45,895 nucleotides of DNA from Deltaproteobacteria bacterium (GTDB lineage Bacteria > Desulfobacterota > Desulfarculia > Adiutricales > Adiutricaceae): positions 1 through 45,895 of the forward strand of contig JAISEK010000026.1 in NCBI GenBank assembly GCA_031264145.1. The letters run 5' to 3'. This document shows, in pieces, positions 8,723-16,734 of this stretch. Both the position numbers and the translations under genes were made by a program. The notes beneath the pieces were generated by a model. It did not search any database. It was given only the letters and a program-made list of their open reading frames with translations, and was not told the origin of the DNA. Each line of letters starts with the position of its first letter. The stretch's first letter is position 1.

Positions 8723-8734
8723 GGCGGCCTGACG

Positions 8735-9211
8735 GTGAGGATCCTCATCCAAAGGGTGTCCGAGGCCAGGGTCGTGGTCGGCGGCCAGACGGTGGGCCAA
8801 ATCGGGCTGGGCCTTTTGGCCCTGGTCGGGGCGGCCCGTGGCGACGACGAGGCGGTCGTCGGCTTCCTGGCCGAAAAGATGCTTGGCCTTAGGATCTTCG
8901 GGGACGACCAGGGCAAGATGAACCTCTCGGTCGGGGAGATCGGCGGGGCCATCCTTCTGGTCAGCCAGTTCACCCTCCTAGGCGACTGCCGTCGGGGCCG
9001 TCGGCCCAGCTTCGCCGGGGCCGCCGAGCCGGCCCTGGCCGAGTGCCTCTTCCTCTCCCTGGGCCGGCGGCTCGAGGCATCGGTCCCCGTCTCCTACGGC
9101 CGCTTTGGGGCCCACATGGCCGTGTCGCTGGTGAACGATGGCCCGGTCACCTTCATGCTGGAGAAGGTCACGGCCTCACCTGGCGGTGACGGGCAAAGCC
9201 CCTCCTCCTGA
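8735..9211 (+). CDS. dtd: D-aminoacyl-tRNA deacylase
   Basis: 158 aa, starting at GTG 8735 just 12 bp after the rfbC stop, with GAGGCGG upstream. Dtd removes D-amino acids (and glycine) from mischarged tRNA, a translation proofreading step. The two active-site signatures are intact: SQFTLLGD (77-84), whose Thr lines the pocket, and NDGPVTF (134-140), containing the GPVT cross-subunit element. The N-terminus [17 protein letters not shown] is typical. The last 13 residues (Gly/Ser/Pro rich) extend beyond the fold. Cotranscription with rfbC looks accidental with respect to function. Confidence 0.95.
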   Translation: MRILIQRVSEARVVVGGQTVGQIGLGLLALVGAARGDDEAVVGFLAEKMLGLRIFGDDQGKMNLSVGEIGGAILLVSQFTLLGDCRRGRRPSFAGAAEPALAECLFLSLGRRLEASVPVSYGRFGAHMAVSLVNDGPVTFMLEKVTASPGGDGQSPSS

Positions 9212-9252
9212 CAGTTTCCTTTCGGCGGTCAGGCATAAAGCAAGGCATTGGC

Positions 9253-9285
9253 CGGCGGCTGGCCGCCGAAGTTATTCTATTTTTG
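9253..9285 (+). terminator. Intrinsic terminator after rfbC-dtd
   Basis: CGGCGG CTGG CCGCCG stem-loop (9253-9268) followed by a T-rich run (ttattctattttt). It lies about 40 bp past the dtd stop. Confidence 0.6.
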
Positions 9286-9639
9286 TTAGTAATATTTTTG
9301 ATAAAACAAGCCTACGCCTTATGTCCCAGTCAGGTGCCAGTATCCCCCTGGCGGCCGTCCAGGACCTTGCCCCTGGTCCCGTCAGTCAGGCTGGCCGCCA
9401 AGCCCCCCCGCCATGCGGGCTCTGATCAGTCCCGGCCACCTGTGGGCCGGGGAGGCCAGAGCAGGGAATCTGGGTAATTCCCTCCCGTAATCGCTATCCC
9501 CATAACAGTGGTCCTCAACAGATTGTTTTTTGGGGGAGCGAGAAATCCCAAGTCCCGGTGGCTCCGCCGGCATCCTGGCTGGCGTTTCTGGGTGGCGATA
9601 AATATGGATTTGTTAATAACATTTTGCGACAAACAAACC
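9286..9639. other. Gap between convergent dtd and fliE, no gene seen
   Basis: Open frames here are short and lack ribosome-binding sites; nothing recognisable. Confidence 0.5.
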
Positions 9640-9663
9640 AGGCCCGTCTGGCCAGACGGGCCT
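9626..9663 (-). terminator. Intrinsic terminator ending flgB-flgC-fliE
   Basis: A perfect 24-bp palindrome (9640-9663, arms AGGCCCGTCTGG) overlaps the fliE stop codon (9662-9664). On the minus strand it is followed by GGTTTGTTTGT. As RNA it folds into a strong stem with a U-rich tail. Confidence 0.75.
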
Positions 9664-9967
9664 ACATCTGCATCCGCATGACCTCCTGGTAGGCGTTCAG
9701 GACCTTGTTCCGGACCTGCATGACCATCTTGAAGGAGGTCTCGGCCTTGCTCATGGACAGGAGGGTCTCGTGGATGTTGCCGTTGCGGCCGGTGGCCAGT
9801 TCCTCCATGGCCGTCTGGGCCTGGTGCTGCAGGTCGTTGGTGTTGGCCAGCGTGGCCTTGAGGTGGTCGGCGAAGCCGGGCCTCTGATCCTTGGAGTGCT
9901 TGACGGCGGTCAGGCCCACTTCCTGGGTGCCGCCCATGCCAGTCGAGATGGATGCGACGCTCCTCAT
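9662..9967 (-). CDS. fliE: Flagellar hook-basal body protein FliE
   Basis: 101 aa, the usual length. FliE joins the MS ring to the proximal rod. The conserved C-terminus is clear: ETLLSMSKAETSFKMVMQVRNKVLNAYQEVMRMQM-type sequence (about 67-101) with the RNKxxxAYQExMRMQ signature. The N-terminal third is variable, as expected. AAAGGAG lies seven bases before the ATG. It is third in the flgB-flgC-fliE operon, 91 bp after flgC, with a GC-rich inverted repeat in that gap. The transcript ends at a terminator overlapping its stop codon, so fliF and later genes are not joined to it. Confidence 0.95.
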   Translation of the reverse strand: MRSVASISTGMGGTQEVGLTAVKHSKDQRPGFADHLKATLANTNDLQHQAQTAMEELATGRNGNIHETLLSMSKAETSFKMVMQVRNKVLNAYQEVMRMQM

Positions 9968-10058
9968 GGGTGCTCCTTTCTGGTCCCGCCTTATCTTGGG
10001 GGACGGAATCTCGGCCAGGGGTAGCCGGTTTTCCGGCCCCCCGGCCCGGCCGGGGCCG

Positions 10059-10493
10059 TTACCTCAACAGATCGAGCGATTTAAGGGCCATGTTCTGTGC
10101 GGCCGTGGCCGCGGTGATGTTGGCCTCGTAGCTTCGCTTGGCGGAGATCATGTCGACCATTTCCTGGACCACGTTGATGTTCGGCGTCAGGACGTAGCCG
10201 AACTCGTCCGCATCTGGGTGGCTGGGGTCGAAGATGAGCCTAAAATCCCGGCGGTCCTCCATGATCTCCCGGACCTGGCAGTCCTGGAGTTCCCCGTCAA
10301 GCCTTGGCCGGCTGCCCCTGGCCCCGCTGAAGTAGGGGGCCGTCTCGAAGATGGGCACCTTCCGGCGGTAGGGTCCCCCGTCAGGGGTCCTGGTGGTGTT
10401 GACGTGGCTGAGGTTCATGGCCACCATGTTCATGCGCTGGCGCTGGCTGGTCAGGCCCGACTGGCTTATGTCCATCGAGTTCAAGAAGTCCAT
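10059..10493 (-). CDS. flgC: Flagellar basal-body rod protein FlgC
   Basis: 144 aa from ATG 10493; a TTG two codons earlier is too close to the Shine-Dalgarno. The site GGGAGG lies inside the last codons of flgB, so translation is coupled. FlgC is a proximal rod subunit exported through the flagellar type III system. Seen: N-terminal SGLTSQRQRMNMVAMNLSHVNTT-type flagellar rod signature (split here to its core QRQRMNMVAMNLSHVNT), then GGPYRRKVPIFE, and a C-terminal heptad region NVVQEMVDMISAKRSYEAN ending in ALKSLDLLR, all as in FlgC. FlgB precedes and FliE follows. Confidence 0.95.
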   Translation of the reverse strand: MDFLNSMDISQSGLTSQRQRMNMVAMNLSHVNTTRTPDGGPYRRKVPIFETAPYFSGARGSRPRLDGELQDCQVREIMEDRRDFRLIFDPSHPDADEFGYVLTPNINVVQEMVDMISAKRSYEANITAATAAQNMALKSLDLLR

Positions 10494-10499
10494 GGTCAA

Positions 10500-10940
10500 T
10501 TACCTCCCGCCACCCTCGCCGATGGCGTATTTTAGATTGTCGAATTCCTTGGCCAGCATCTGGACGGTGGTGTTGTAGACCAGCTGGTTCTTGGTCAGGA
10601 GGGTCATTTCCTGATCAATGTCAAGGACGTCGTCGTCGTATTCGTTCCAGCCGTAGGGCGAGCGGTTGATGGCCCTGGCCGCCCGGCTGAAGGCGGTGCC
10701 AGCGTCCCGGCTGGGTATGTGCTTGGCGTTGGTCTGGCGGACGTCCAGCTCGTGGAGGCCGCTTCCCAGGTTCTGGGCCAGGACCTTCTCGAAGTCAAGA
10801 TGCTTGGCCCTGAAGCCGGGGGTGTCCATGTTGGCCAGGTTGTTCGAGCTCAGGTCGTGCCGGGACAGCCTTAGGCCCAGGCTGCCGCCCATGACGTTGA
10901 ACTGGCTGCTGAAGAGGTTTTGGTTGAGGTCCTTGATCAT
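10500..10940 (-). CDS. flgB: Flagellar basal-body rod protein FlgB
   Basis: 146 aa from the ATG at 10940, chosen for GGAGGA six bases upstream; the frame opens nine codons earlier without a site. FlgB is a proximal rod subunit. The N-terminus LSSNNLANMDTPGFRAKHLD is the classic rod-protein motif (Flg_bb_rod). The C-terminal LVYNTTVQMLAKEFDNLKYAIGEGG helix is typical. First gene of a three-gene operon with a sigma-54-like promoter at 10994-11010, giving a leader of about 44 nt. Confidence 0.95.
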   Translation of the reverse strand: MIKDLNQNLFSSQFNVMGGSLGLRLSRHDLSSNNLANMDTPGFRAKHLDFEKVLAQNLGSGLHELDVRQTNAKHIPSRDAGTAFSRAARAINRSPYGWNEYDDDVLDIDQEMTLLTKNQLVYNTTVQMLAKEFDNLKYAIGEGGGR

Positions 10941-10993
10941 GCTTTCCTCCGGCCGCCGCCGGGGCAAGTGCCGGTGCGGCTGAGGAGGGGAAG

Positions 10994-11010
10994 AGCAATT
11001 TTTGGGCCAA
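10994..11010 (-). promoter_or_regulatory. Sigma-54-type (-24/-12) promoter for flgB-flgC-fliE
   Basis: Minus strand TTGGCCCAAAAATTGCT against TTGGCACGN4TTGCW: GG and GC ten bases apart, TTGCT exact, two mismatches in the -24 box. Correct orientation and distance from flgB. Sigma-54 control of rod genes is established in several flagellated proteobacteria. Confidence 0.6.
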
Positions 11011-11048
11011 TTTTTAGGATGGCTTGGGCGGGGGACAGGGGTGTGGTC

Positions 11049-11360
11049 TCAGCCCAGGAGGGACGAAACCAGGCCATAGGCCAGAAAGCCGGCCACTATG
11101 GACAAAAAGTCGCGCCTGGAGAAAAACGCCGCCAGGATGGCGGCGACCCCGGCGGCCAGGACGGGCCAGTCGGGGTTGGCCGGCCGCAGGAACTGGGGGA
11201 CGACCAGGGCCGCCAGGACTGCCGGGGGCACGAAGTCCATGGCCCGCCTGAGGAAATCCGGCAGCCTGGGGCTACGCCTGGTGCCAAGGAAGACCAGCCT
11301 GAAGGCCAGGGTACCCAGGGCGACCAGGGCCAGGGCCAGCCAATAGCGGCCCGCGGTCAC
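11049..11360 (-). CDS. azlD: AzlD-type branched-chain amino acid transport subunit
   Basis: 103 aa, the usual size. Three to four hydrophobic segments and the family motif RLxFL near residues 21-26, then a PPAVLAALVVP segment (45-55) typical of AzlD. It partners AzlC in an inner-membrane exporter of branched-chain amino acids. It begins with GTG and overlaps the azlC stop by four bases (GTGA). Last gene of the five-gene run starting at the ABC binding protein. Confidence 0.88.
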   Translation of the reverse strand: MTAGRYWLALALVALGTLAFRLVFLGTRRSPRLPDFLRRAMDFVPPAVLAALVVPQFLRPANPDWPVLAAGVAAILAAFFSRRDFLSIVAGFLAYGLVSSLLG

Positions 11361-12127
11361 GGTTTGGCCCCGTCCTTGGGGGGCCTGGAGCCGGCGGCCA
11401 GGCCGGCGGCCACCCCCACGGCGATCGCCAGGACCAGGCCAAGGTTAAGGGGGAGGCCCTCCAGGGCGAGGGCCGAAAGGCCGGCCACGCCGGCGGACAG
11501 GTATTTTGGCCCGGCCCGGCCCGTGCCGGAGCGCAGGATTGAGATAAGGAGGGCCAGGAAGACGAGGGGGACGGCCAGTCCGATGGGCCAGCCTTCCGGG
11601 ATGACCGAGCCCATCAGGTAGCCCATGAGGCAGGTGCTTTGCCAGCCTATCCAGGTCGGCAGCCCCGAGCCCAGGAAAAAGGGGACCTTGCGGTGCCCGA
11701 AGTTGGGCCTGAGGAAGGCCACCGTGCTCACGGCGTAGCTCTCGTCGGTGAGGATGTAGGAGCGGGCCAGGGCCGAGAAGGGGGACCCTGGCGGACCCAG
11801 CTGGAGGCCGATGGAGGCACCGTATATCAGGAGCCGCAGGTTGAGGGCCAGGCAGGCAAGGACCACGATGGGCACGGCCACGTCCGACGCCCAGAGGTTG
11901 ACGAAGAAGAGCTGGGCCGAGCCGGCGAAGACCGTGAGACTCATGGCGGCGGACTCCAGGAGGCTCAGGTCGGCCGATCTGGCCGAGGCCCCGTAGACGA
12001 CGCCGAACGGGATGATGCCCAAGAGGAGGGGCGAGCCGGCCGCGAAGCCGGCCTTAAGGGAGGACCAGGACGCCCCGGGAGGCGGGGGCGGGACGGGGAG
12101 GGGCCAGGGCATGCCTTGCTCAGCCAA
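11357..12127 (-). CDS. azlC: AzlC-type branched-chain amino acid permease
   Basis: 256 aa if started at TTG 12127, which overlaps the ABC ATPase stop by eight bases; ATG 12112 (251 aa) is equally possible. Family motifs: PFGVVYGASA (40-49), FAGSAQLFF (67-75), NLRLLIYGASI (95-105), and the DESYA motif in TM4 region. About seven membrane segments and a Pro-rich cytosolic head. With AzlD it exports branched-chain amino acids. The overlaps on both sides show tight translational coupling to an ABC importer, an unusual pairing that suggests shared amino-acid homeostasis. Confidence 0.88.
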   Translation of the reverse strand: MAEQGMPWPLPVPPPPPGASWSSLKAGFAAGSPLLLGIIPFGVVYGASARSADLSLLESAAMSLTVFAGSAQLFFVNLWASDVAVPIVVLACLALNLRLLIYGASIGLQLGPPGSPFSALARSYILTDESYAVSTVAFLRPNFGHRKVPFFLGSGLPTWIGWQSTCLMGYLMGSVIPEGWPIGLAVPLVFLALLISILRSGTGRAGPKYLSAGVAGLSALALEGLPLNLGLVLAIAVGVAAGLAAGSRPPKDGAKP

Positions 12128-12998
12128 GCAGCAGCCGATCGGAGATGGAGTTGGAGAGATCCGAGGCCGCGGAGTGGAAGTGCTGGAGAAGGTCCCTGAC
12201 GGTCAGCCGTTTCTTGGCCTCCTGGTCGAAATCAAGGATGATCCTGCCCTGGTGGAGCATTATGAGCCTGTGGCCGTAAGAGATGGCCTGCTGCATGTTG
12301 TGGGTGATCATCAGCGTGGTCAGGCGTTCCTCCTCGACCAGCTCGCAGGTGAGCTTCATGTTGAGCTCGGCAGTCTTTGGATCCAGCGAGGCGGTGTGCT
12401 CGTCCAGGAGAAGGAGCTTGGGCTTTATGAGGGTGGCCATCAGAAGGGTGATGGATTGCCTCTGGCCGCCAGAGAGCAGGCCCACCTGGTCGGGGAGCCT
12501 GTGCTCCAGGCCAAGGTCCAGCTTGGATAGGCTGGTCCTGAATAGCTCCCGCTCGCTGTTGGTCACCCCGCGGCGGAAGCCCCGCTGGCGCCCTCGACGG
12601 AGGGCCAGGGCCATGTTCTCCTCGATGGTCATCGAGGAGCAGGTCCCGGCAAGGGGATCCTGGAAGACCCGCCCGATGAGGCTGGCCCTCCGGTACTCGG
12701 GCCAGAAGGTGATGTCGTGGCCGTCGAGGACGGTGCGGCCATAGTCGGGCGGGGAGCAGCCGGAGATGCAGCCCATCAGGGTCGACTTGCCGGCCCCGTT
12801 GGAGCCGATTATGCAGACGAACTCCCCGGGCTGGACCCTGAGGTCCACCCCGTCCAGGGCCAGGACCTCGTTGACGGTTCCGCGGTCGAAGTATTTTACC
12901 AGCGAGGTGGCTTCAAGCATGTTTACGGTCGGGACCCCGACGGCCGCCATTGGAGGCATGGCCGGCACCGTGGCCTCCAGGTGGGAGGGGTTATACAT
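12120..12998 (-). CDS. ABC transporter ATP-binding protein (TrpXYZ-like importer)
   Basis: 292 aa. Walker A GSNGAGKST (65-73), Q-loop VFQD (111-114), signature LSGGQRQ (175-181), Walker B LLLLDE (195-200) and switch His233 in ITHNM are all intact, so it should be an active ATPase energising the adjacent permease at the inner membrane. The first 26 residues lack similarity, and the family usually starts near MLEATSLVKYF (27), but no ribosome site precedes that Met. The upstream ATG overlaps the permease stop by eight bases and is kept as coupled start. Order binding protein, permease, ATPase is that of the PF04392-type importers; members studied in Gram-positives carry tryptophan or tyrosine. 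Confidence 0.85.
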   Translation of the reverse strand: MYNPSHLEATVPAMPPMAAVGVPTVNMLEATSLVKYFDRGTVNEVLALDGVDLRVQPGEFVCIIGSNGAGKSTLMGCISGCSPPDYGRTVLDGHDITFWPEYRRASLIGRVFQDPLAGTCSSMTIEENMALALRRGRQRGFRRGVTNSERELFRTSLSKLDLGLEHRLPDQVGLLSGGQRQSITLLMATLIKPKLLLLDEHTASLDPKTAELNMKLTCELVEEERLTTLMITHNMQQAISYGHRLIMLHQGRIILDFDQEAKKRLTVRDLLQHFHSAASDLSNSISDRLLLG

Positions 12999-13905
12999 TT
13001 CTTTTTTGCCGGTAGCCCCTGTTGCGGATGAAGGCCTTGAGCCTGGGGAGGCTCAGGGCGGCGACCACTATGGAGGCGGTGACCAGGTTCAGGTTGGAGG
13101 GCTTGAAGACGTTCAGCGACAGGGCGGTGGCGATGGCCAGGCGGTAAAGGATTGAGCCGACGACCACGCTGACTATCCTGGTTACTATCCGGCGGCCACC
13201 GAAGAGGGTCTCGCCGACGACGATGGAGGCCAGTCCGGCCACGATGGTGCCCACGCCCATGGAGACCTCGGCCGTGCCCTGGTTCTGGGCAACCAGGGCC
13301 CCGCACAGGGAGACCAGGGAGTTGGAGAGCCCAACCCCGACCACGATGGTGAAGCCGGTGTTTACCCCCAGGCTGGTTATCATCCTGGGGTTGTCGCCGG
13401 TGGCCAGCAGGGCCTGCCCGAACTCGGTCCGCATGAGCCAGATGAGGGCCGCCACCACCGCCAGGACCAGGAACAGGAACAGGAAGCTGGAAGTCAGCCA
13501 CGGGCTGACGCCCAGGGACGCTACCAGCTTCCTGGCCGGGCCGAAGACCGTGGGGCTGTTTATGAGCGGCACGTTGGGCCGGCCGCCCATGACCATGATG
13601 TTGACGGAGTACAGGGCGGTCATGGTCAATATTGAGGCCAGCAGATGCAGGATTTTCAGCCTGGTGGTCAGTAGCCCAGTGACCATGCCGGCCAGGAAGC
13701 CCGCCACCATGGCTGGCAGAAGCGACAGCCAGGGGTCCAGGCCGTTGGTGATGCAGACGGACGAGACGGCGGCCCCCAAAGGCAGGCTCCCGTCGACGGT
13801 CAAGTCGGGAAAGTCCAGCACCCGAAAGGTTATGAAGACCCCAAGCGTCATGAGGCCATAGACCAGTCCCTGCTCTATGGCCCCGGTTATGGCGAAAAAA
13901 CTCAC
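12991..13905 (-). CDS. ABC transporter permease (branched-chain/TrpY-like family)
   Basis: 304 aa, eight to nine predicted membrane segments. It resembles the LivH/BPD_transp_2 permease family: N-terminal GAIEQGLVYGLMTLGVFITF, FPDLTVDGSLPLGAAV (32-47), and a central TEFGQALLATGDN (about 160-172) coupling-helix region that would contact the ATPase. It starts with GTG overlapping the stop of the binding-protein gene by four bases (GTGA) and overlaps the ATPase gene by eight. Substrate is inferred from the PF04392-type binding protein, not from this sequence. Confidence 0.85.
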   Translation of the reverse strand: MSFFAITGAIEQGLVYGLMTLGVFITFRVLDFPDLTVDGSLPLGAAVSSVCITNGLDPWLSLLPAMVAGFLAGMVTGLLTTRLKILHLLASILTMTALYSVNIMVMGGRPNVPLINSPTVFGPARKLVASLGVSPWLTSSFLFLFLVLAVVAALIWLMRTEFGQALLATGDNPRMITSLGVNTGFTIVVGVGLSNSLVSLCGALVAQNQGTAEVSMGVGTIVAGLASIVVGETLFGGRRIVTRIVSVVVGSILYRLAIATALSLNVFKPSNLNLVTASIVVAALSLPRLKAFIRNRGYRQKRNV

Positions 13906-14849
13906 TTTGAGACTTCTTTGGACCTATCCAGGACAGACTGAGGGAGGGTTTGGCCGATGGCCTCCAGGAACTGGCCGTTGTAGACCAGATTGAAGTCCTT
14001 CTGCAATTCGACGGGGATGTCGGCCGGCTTGGCCCCGTCCCTGAGTATCTTGACGGCCATTTCGCCGGTCTGGCGGCCGAGCCGCTCATAGTCGAGCGAC
14101 AAGGTCGCCGAGCCGCCCTTGGCCAGGGAATCGGCCTCCGCAGGGTAGATGGGGATATTGTGGTCCGCCCCGACCTTCAGGACGGTCTCGTAGGACGAGA
14201 TGACCGTGTTGTCGGTGGGCAGGAAGATGGCGTCGACCTTCCCGACCAGGGACTGGGCAGCCTGGGTCACCCCGGCGTTGTTGGCCGTGGAGGCCTCCAC
14301 GAGGGTGAAGCCGTAGGTCTCGCAGGCCTTCTTGACAATGTCTATCTGGACCACGCTGTTGATCTCGCCGGAATTGTAGATGGTGCCCAGGGTCTTGGCC
14401 TCGGGCTGGATCTCCCTGATGATGCCGATAAGCTCGGCCAGCGGCGACATGTCGCTGGTGCCGGTGACGTTGGCCCCTGGCTGCTCCAGGCTGGCCACCA
14501 GCTGGGCGGCGACCGGGTCGGTCACGGCCGTGAAGAGGATGGGCACGTCCTTGACAGTGTTGACCACGTGCTGGGCGCTGGGGGTGGAGATGGCCAGGAT
14601 CAGATCGGGCTTCTCGTCGATAATCTGGGTCACGATCTGCTGGGAGGTGGTGATGTTGTTCTGGGCGACGTGGATCTTGAACTCGACCTCAAGCCCGGCT
14701 TCCCTTAGGACGTCCTGGAAGCCTTTGGAGGCCGCATCCAGCGAAGGATGCTCGACGATCTGGGTAATCGAGACCGTCAAGGCCATGACCGGCGCAGCGG
14801 CCATGGCCATGGCCGAGCACAGGAGGGCCAGCAATAGTTTTTTCATCAT
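13902..14849 (-). CDS. ABC transporter substrate-binding protein (PF04392/TrpX type)
   Basis: 315 aa. A signal peptide is clear: MKK, a hydrophobic core LLLALLCSAMAMAAAP and probable cleavage after VMA. No lipobox Cys precedes the cleavage site, so it is likely a soluble periplasmic protein. Two alpha/beta lobes follow, with family motifs IVEHPSLDA (32-40), DLILAISTPSAQ and VPILFTAVTDPVAA, and GANVTGTSDM (about 125-134). PF04392 proteins bind aromatic amino acids in the characterised cases; this one is untested. ATG codons at 14849 and 14846 are both possible, and AGGAAG spacing favours the second. First gene of the five-gene operon; its leader carries two inverted repeats. Confidence 0.88.
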   Translation of the reverse strand: MMKKLLLALLCSAMAMAAAPVMALTVSITQIVEHPSLDAASKGFQDVLREAGLEVEFKIHVAQNNITTSQQIVTQIIDEKPDLILAISTPSAQHVVNTVKDVPILFTAVTDPVAAQLVASLEQPGANVTGTSDMSPLAELIGIIREIQPEAKTLGTIYNSGEINSVVQIDIVKKACETYGFTLVEASTANNAGVTQAAQSLVGKVDAIFLPTDNTVISSYETVLKVGADHNIPIYPAEADSLAKGGSATLSLDYERLGRQTGEMAVKILRDGAKPADIPVELQKDFNLVYNGQFLEAIGQTLPQSVLDRSKEVSK

Positions 14850-14884
14850 CTTCCTGCCAGGAAACCCCGGGCTTCGGCCCGGGG
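14850..14884 (-). promoter_or_regulatory. Leader hairpins overlapping the binding-protein ribosome site
   Basis: A perfect 8-bp stem with four-base loop (14865-14884, arms CCCCGGGC/GCCCGGGG) is followed immediately by the short inverted repeat TTCCTGGCAGGAA (14851-14863), which contains part of the Shine-Dalgarno AGGAAG. Such a layout could limit translation. No T-run follows, so it is not an intrinsic terminator. Confidence 0.45.
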
Positions 14885-15980
14885 AGGAATGGCCCCCCTC
14901 CTCTTCTGTCGGAAAAAGGGCCGGGTTGAAAGCAACCTTTACGGTACGATTCTGATTAAAGTTGATGCGGATGTAAAACGCCTGTTTTTTTGAGATCAGT
15001 CACAATAGTGCCTTGACAATCGGCATCAAATCTGGTCATCTTCAGGTTTCCTGGGCTTTACGTGTTCTTCAAAGTCACTCACGGGAATGTCGCCGTGCGG
15101 CGTCAGGCCACGGCCCGTTTCGTGCCCGTCCTGCCGCCTGTCCGAGGATCCAAGGGCAGGATCGAGGAGGCATCCCGTCGTTGGCCTCTATCATGATGGA
15201 AACGTAGCTGATTTTGGTGCCGCTTGCCAGGCCAACCCGATCTTTTCCAAGCTCCCTCCTTACGGCAGGGATGGCCTAGTGTCACCGAAAGGCAGTCCCA
15301 GCGGTTCTAGGGCCATGGACGTTTGACAAGGCATGTCTTGCCGCCAGCAAGGGCGGCAGCCGCCGTGAACAGCTCTGATTATTAAGGATGGACCCGCCCC
15401 TTGGCCTAAAAAAAGCCACCCCGCCAGGGTAGGCTGCTTGGGTGGAAGGGGGAGCCATGAAGAATTGTCCCAAAGGTGACCAGGGGGAATAACGTTGTTT
15501 CTCCAGGAGATAGCCCAGAAATCCCACCTGGCCCTTAACGGCAGCCGGGCCTCTGTAGAGGCTATACGGGAGTCAGACAAATATACAATCAGTTCCCACA
15601 ATAGTCAAGCCGCCGGAACGGGGGGGACGGGGGAGGGGAGGGACGAAAAAAATATGAAACCATCTATTTTTAAAACTAATAATTATTTGTAATATTGGTA
15701 AAAAAGAAACTATTTACTATTATTTTAATATTTTGTCTTTCTAAGCTTTATAATAATTCATATATAAGATATCAATATTATTTTTATGTTTATTTATAAA
15801 AATTAATGTTTATAAATAATACTAGATATATTATATAAATTATTAGTTTATAGATATAAAAATGCGTATTATAATGCAATATATGGTAGTAATTGAGATA
15901 TTGATAATTAAAAAAATAATATATCTAAAATAGGTAAAGAATAAATAGCCTCTTACATTCGACCTCCAGCCCAGACGAGG
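14885..15980. other. Intergenic region, no gene seen
   Basis: Mixed composition to about 15640, then an extreme AT-rich tract to 15950. The longest open frames (15260-15601 minus, 15087-15326 plus) have neither ribosome sites nor family resemblance. A promoter for the ABC operon should lie near 14930-15030, but I see no convincing hexamer pair. Confidence 0.5.
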
Positions 15981-16129
15981 CCATGGGCAATGTCAACAAC
16001 TTAAGGCTATATTGGCCCACAGCACCTAATTCTAATGTCTCGGATTCAAACTTAATATCTTGAATTGACTGATATTTTTAAAATACCCTACGTCGGCGGC
16101 TCTCTTAAGTTGTTGACATTGGGCCATGG
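15981..16129. repeat. 149-bp element bounded by 25/26-bp inverted repeats (MITE-like)
   Basis: Left arm 15981-16005 and right arm 16104-16129 are inverted copies sharing CCATGG at the tip and CAATGTCAACAACTTAAG inside; they differ only in the two or three bases between. The 98-bp interior has no open frame. Terminal-repeat geometry suggests a non-autonomous insertion element or a remnant of one. No target duplication is obvious. Confidence 0.5.
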
Positions 16130-16734
16130 GGGCTGGACTGGTCACAGCGCAGCGTCAGGTTTTGGTCTTGCGGATACTGGGGCACTCTGGAGCTGGTCAG
16201 GGTTCCAGACCTGCGGGCGGTCGTCGTTATTGACAAAGGGGCCAAGAGGTATGGCCAAATAGCAGCGCGATTCCAAAAAATCAGGTTTATCGCCAATTCG
16301 TTTAAGTTTACGGAAGGCTTGTTCAAATCTCTAGTTTCAGGGGATAATAGCTGGATAGGGTTTGTAGAGGGCCAGGCAATGGTGATTATTGGCATCCGCC
16401 CGTGGTGAGGCACTGCGGCCGCTATTAAGAAATAGTTCAAATTATGCTGGTGGTGGAAACTGCCAAGACGATACGCCATTTTGAGAAAGGCTTTGGCCAA
16501 GCAGATCCCTGGACTTGGCATAAAAAGTCAGCGTATGGCTGATCGTAGGGTGATGGTTTCACAAATATCAGGAATATTTCTTTAAATTACTTGAGAACTT
16601 GGATATTTCAGGAAGAGGCCCATTGAGGCAAGTTTTTTAGAGGCTGGCAACCGGGAACCACAGGCCATGAACTCTTGAACCCCGCAATGCCATTTGTCCA
16701 CGGTCGGGTAGCTGGGGCAAGCCCATGAACGAAA
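16130..16734. other. Intergenic region downstream of the AT-rich membrane gene
   Basis: A plus-strand frame without start codon stays open from about 16120 to 16407 and encodes basic, IS-like sequence (for example IDKGAKRYGQIAARFQKIRF), but it has no recognisable domain or ribosome site. Otherwise nothing supported. Confidence 0.4.

Noticed and set aside
15260-15601. 113-aa minus-strand open frame
   Set aside because: No ribosome site, no domain, mixed-composition gap.
16120-16407. Open plus-strand frame next to the inverted-repeat element
   Set aside because: No start codon, no ribosome site, no family; possibly gene debris but not supportable.
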